Position numbers and translations under genes: made by a program
Assembly: GCA_014378155.1 (NCBI GenBank)
Contig: JACMOF010000200.1
Span: 1 to 5,767 of the forward strand
DNA from: Caulobacter sp.
Lineage (GTDB): Bacteria; Pseudomonadota; Alphaproteobacteria; Caulobacterales; Caulobacteraceae
Length of the DNA: 5,767 nt
Direction of reading: 5' to 3'
Notes under the pieces: model-generated
What the model saw: the letters and a program-made list of their open reading frames with translations, nothing else
The model's database searches: none
What the model was told of the DNA's origin: nothing
Shown here: one piece after another, positions 5,730 to 5,767 of the stretch
Layout: every line of letters begins with the position of its first letter
How positions within the stretch are numbered: the first letter of the stretch is position 1

Positions 5730-5767
5730 TCAGGCACGATCGCCCACCAGGCGCGCCATCAAGGCTA
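5730..5767 (-). CDS. Possible C-terminal end of an unidentified protein
   Basis: On the minus strand the frame entering from the right edge reads ALMARLVGDRA and stops at TGA (5730-5732). Nine of eleven codons end in G or C, better than the alternative frames, which suggests coding sequence. If real, the gene ends 81 bases before the hemolysin III start. Eleven residues are too few to identify a family. Confidence 0.3.
   Translation of the reverse strand, partial: ALMARLVGDRA

Overview
This is GC-rich DNA with strong G/C preference at third codon positions. The protein families are typical of Alphaproteobacteria: an IS630-type transposase N-terminus, a ParB-like protein of the ParBc_2 type, an MgtC/SapB-DUF4010 membrane protein, a Tyr-type dodecin and an alphaproteobacterial-looking hemolysin III. 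I would guess a Caulobacterales-like host, but the sequence does not prove it. The content suggests an accessory or stress-related region: a mobile element edge, two degraded genes and small envelope/stress proteins.

Layout. Positions 1-140 hold the start of an IS630-like transposase on the minus strand, running off the left edge. Positions 141-342 are non-coding and contain a perfect 11-bp inverted repeat. Positions 343-2733 form a tightly packed minus-strand unit, read in the order cupin (frameshifted), ParB-like protein, MgtC/DUF4010 membrane protein, with overlapping gene ends. Positions 2734-2997 are non-coding. A dodecin gene (2998-3207) follows on the minus strand, with an FNR/FixK-type box, a -10-like hexamer at class II spacing, a leader hairpin and a strong Shine-Dalgarno sequence. 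A 101-aa single-pass membrane protein gene (3401-3706, minus) has several dyads in its upstream region. Positions 3790-4923 on the plus strand carry a decayed phospholipase D-family gene that lacks its N-terminus and is broken in at least two places. A hemolysin III/PAQR membrane protein (5004-5648, minus) starts at TTG. The last 38 bases may hold the C-terminal end of another minus-strand gene.

How the parts may work together. Cupin, ParB-like and MgtC/DUF4010 are probably co-transcribed; their joint role is unknown. The dodecin, a flavin-buffer family member, looks controlled by low oxygen through an FNR/FixK-type regulator. At least three of the four apparent lesions, and formally all four, shift the frame in the direction of lost bases. 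They therefore need to be separated from sequencing error before being read as gene decay. No stretch over 300 bases lacks a gene, and I see no RNA gene, CRISPR array or replication origin.
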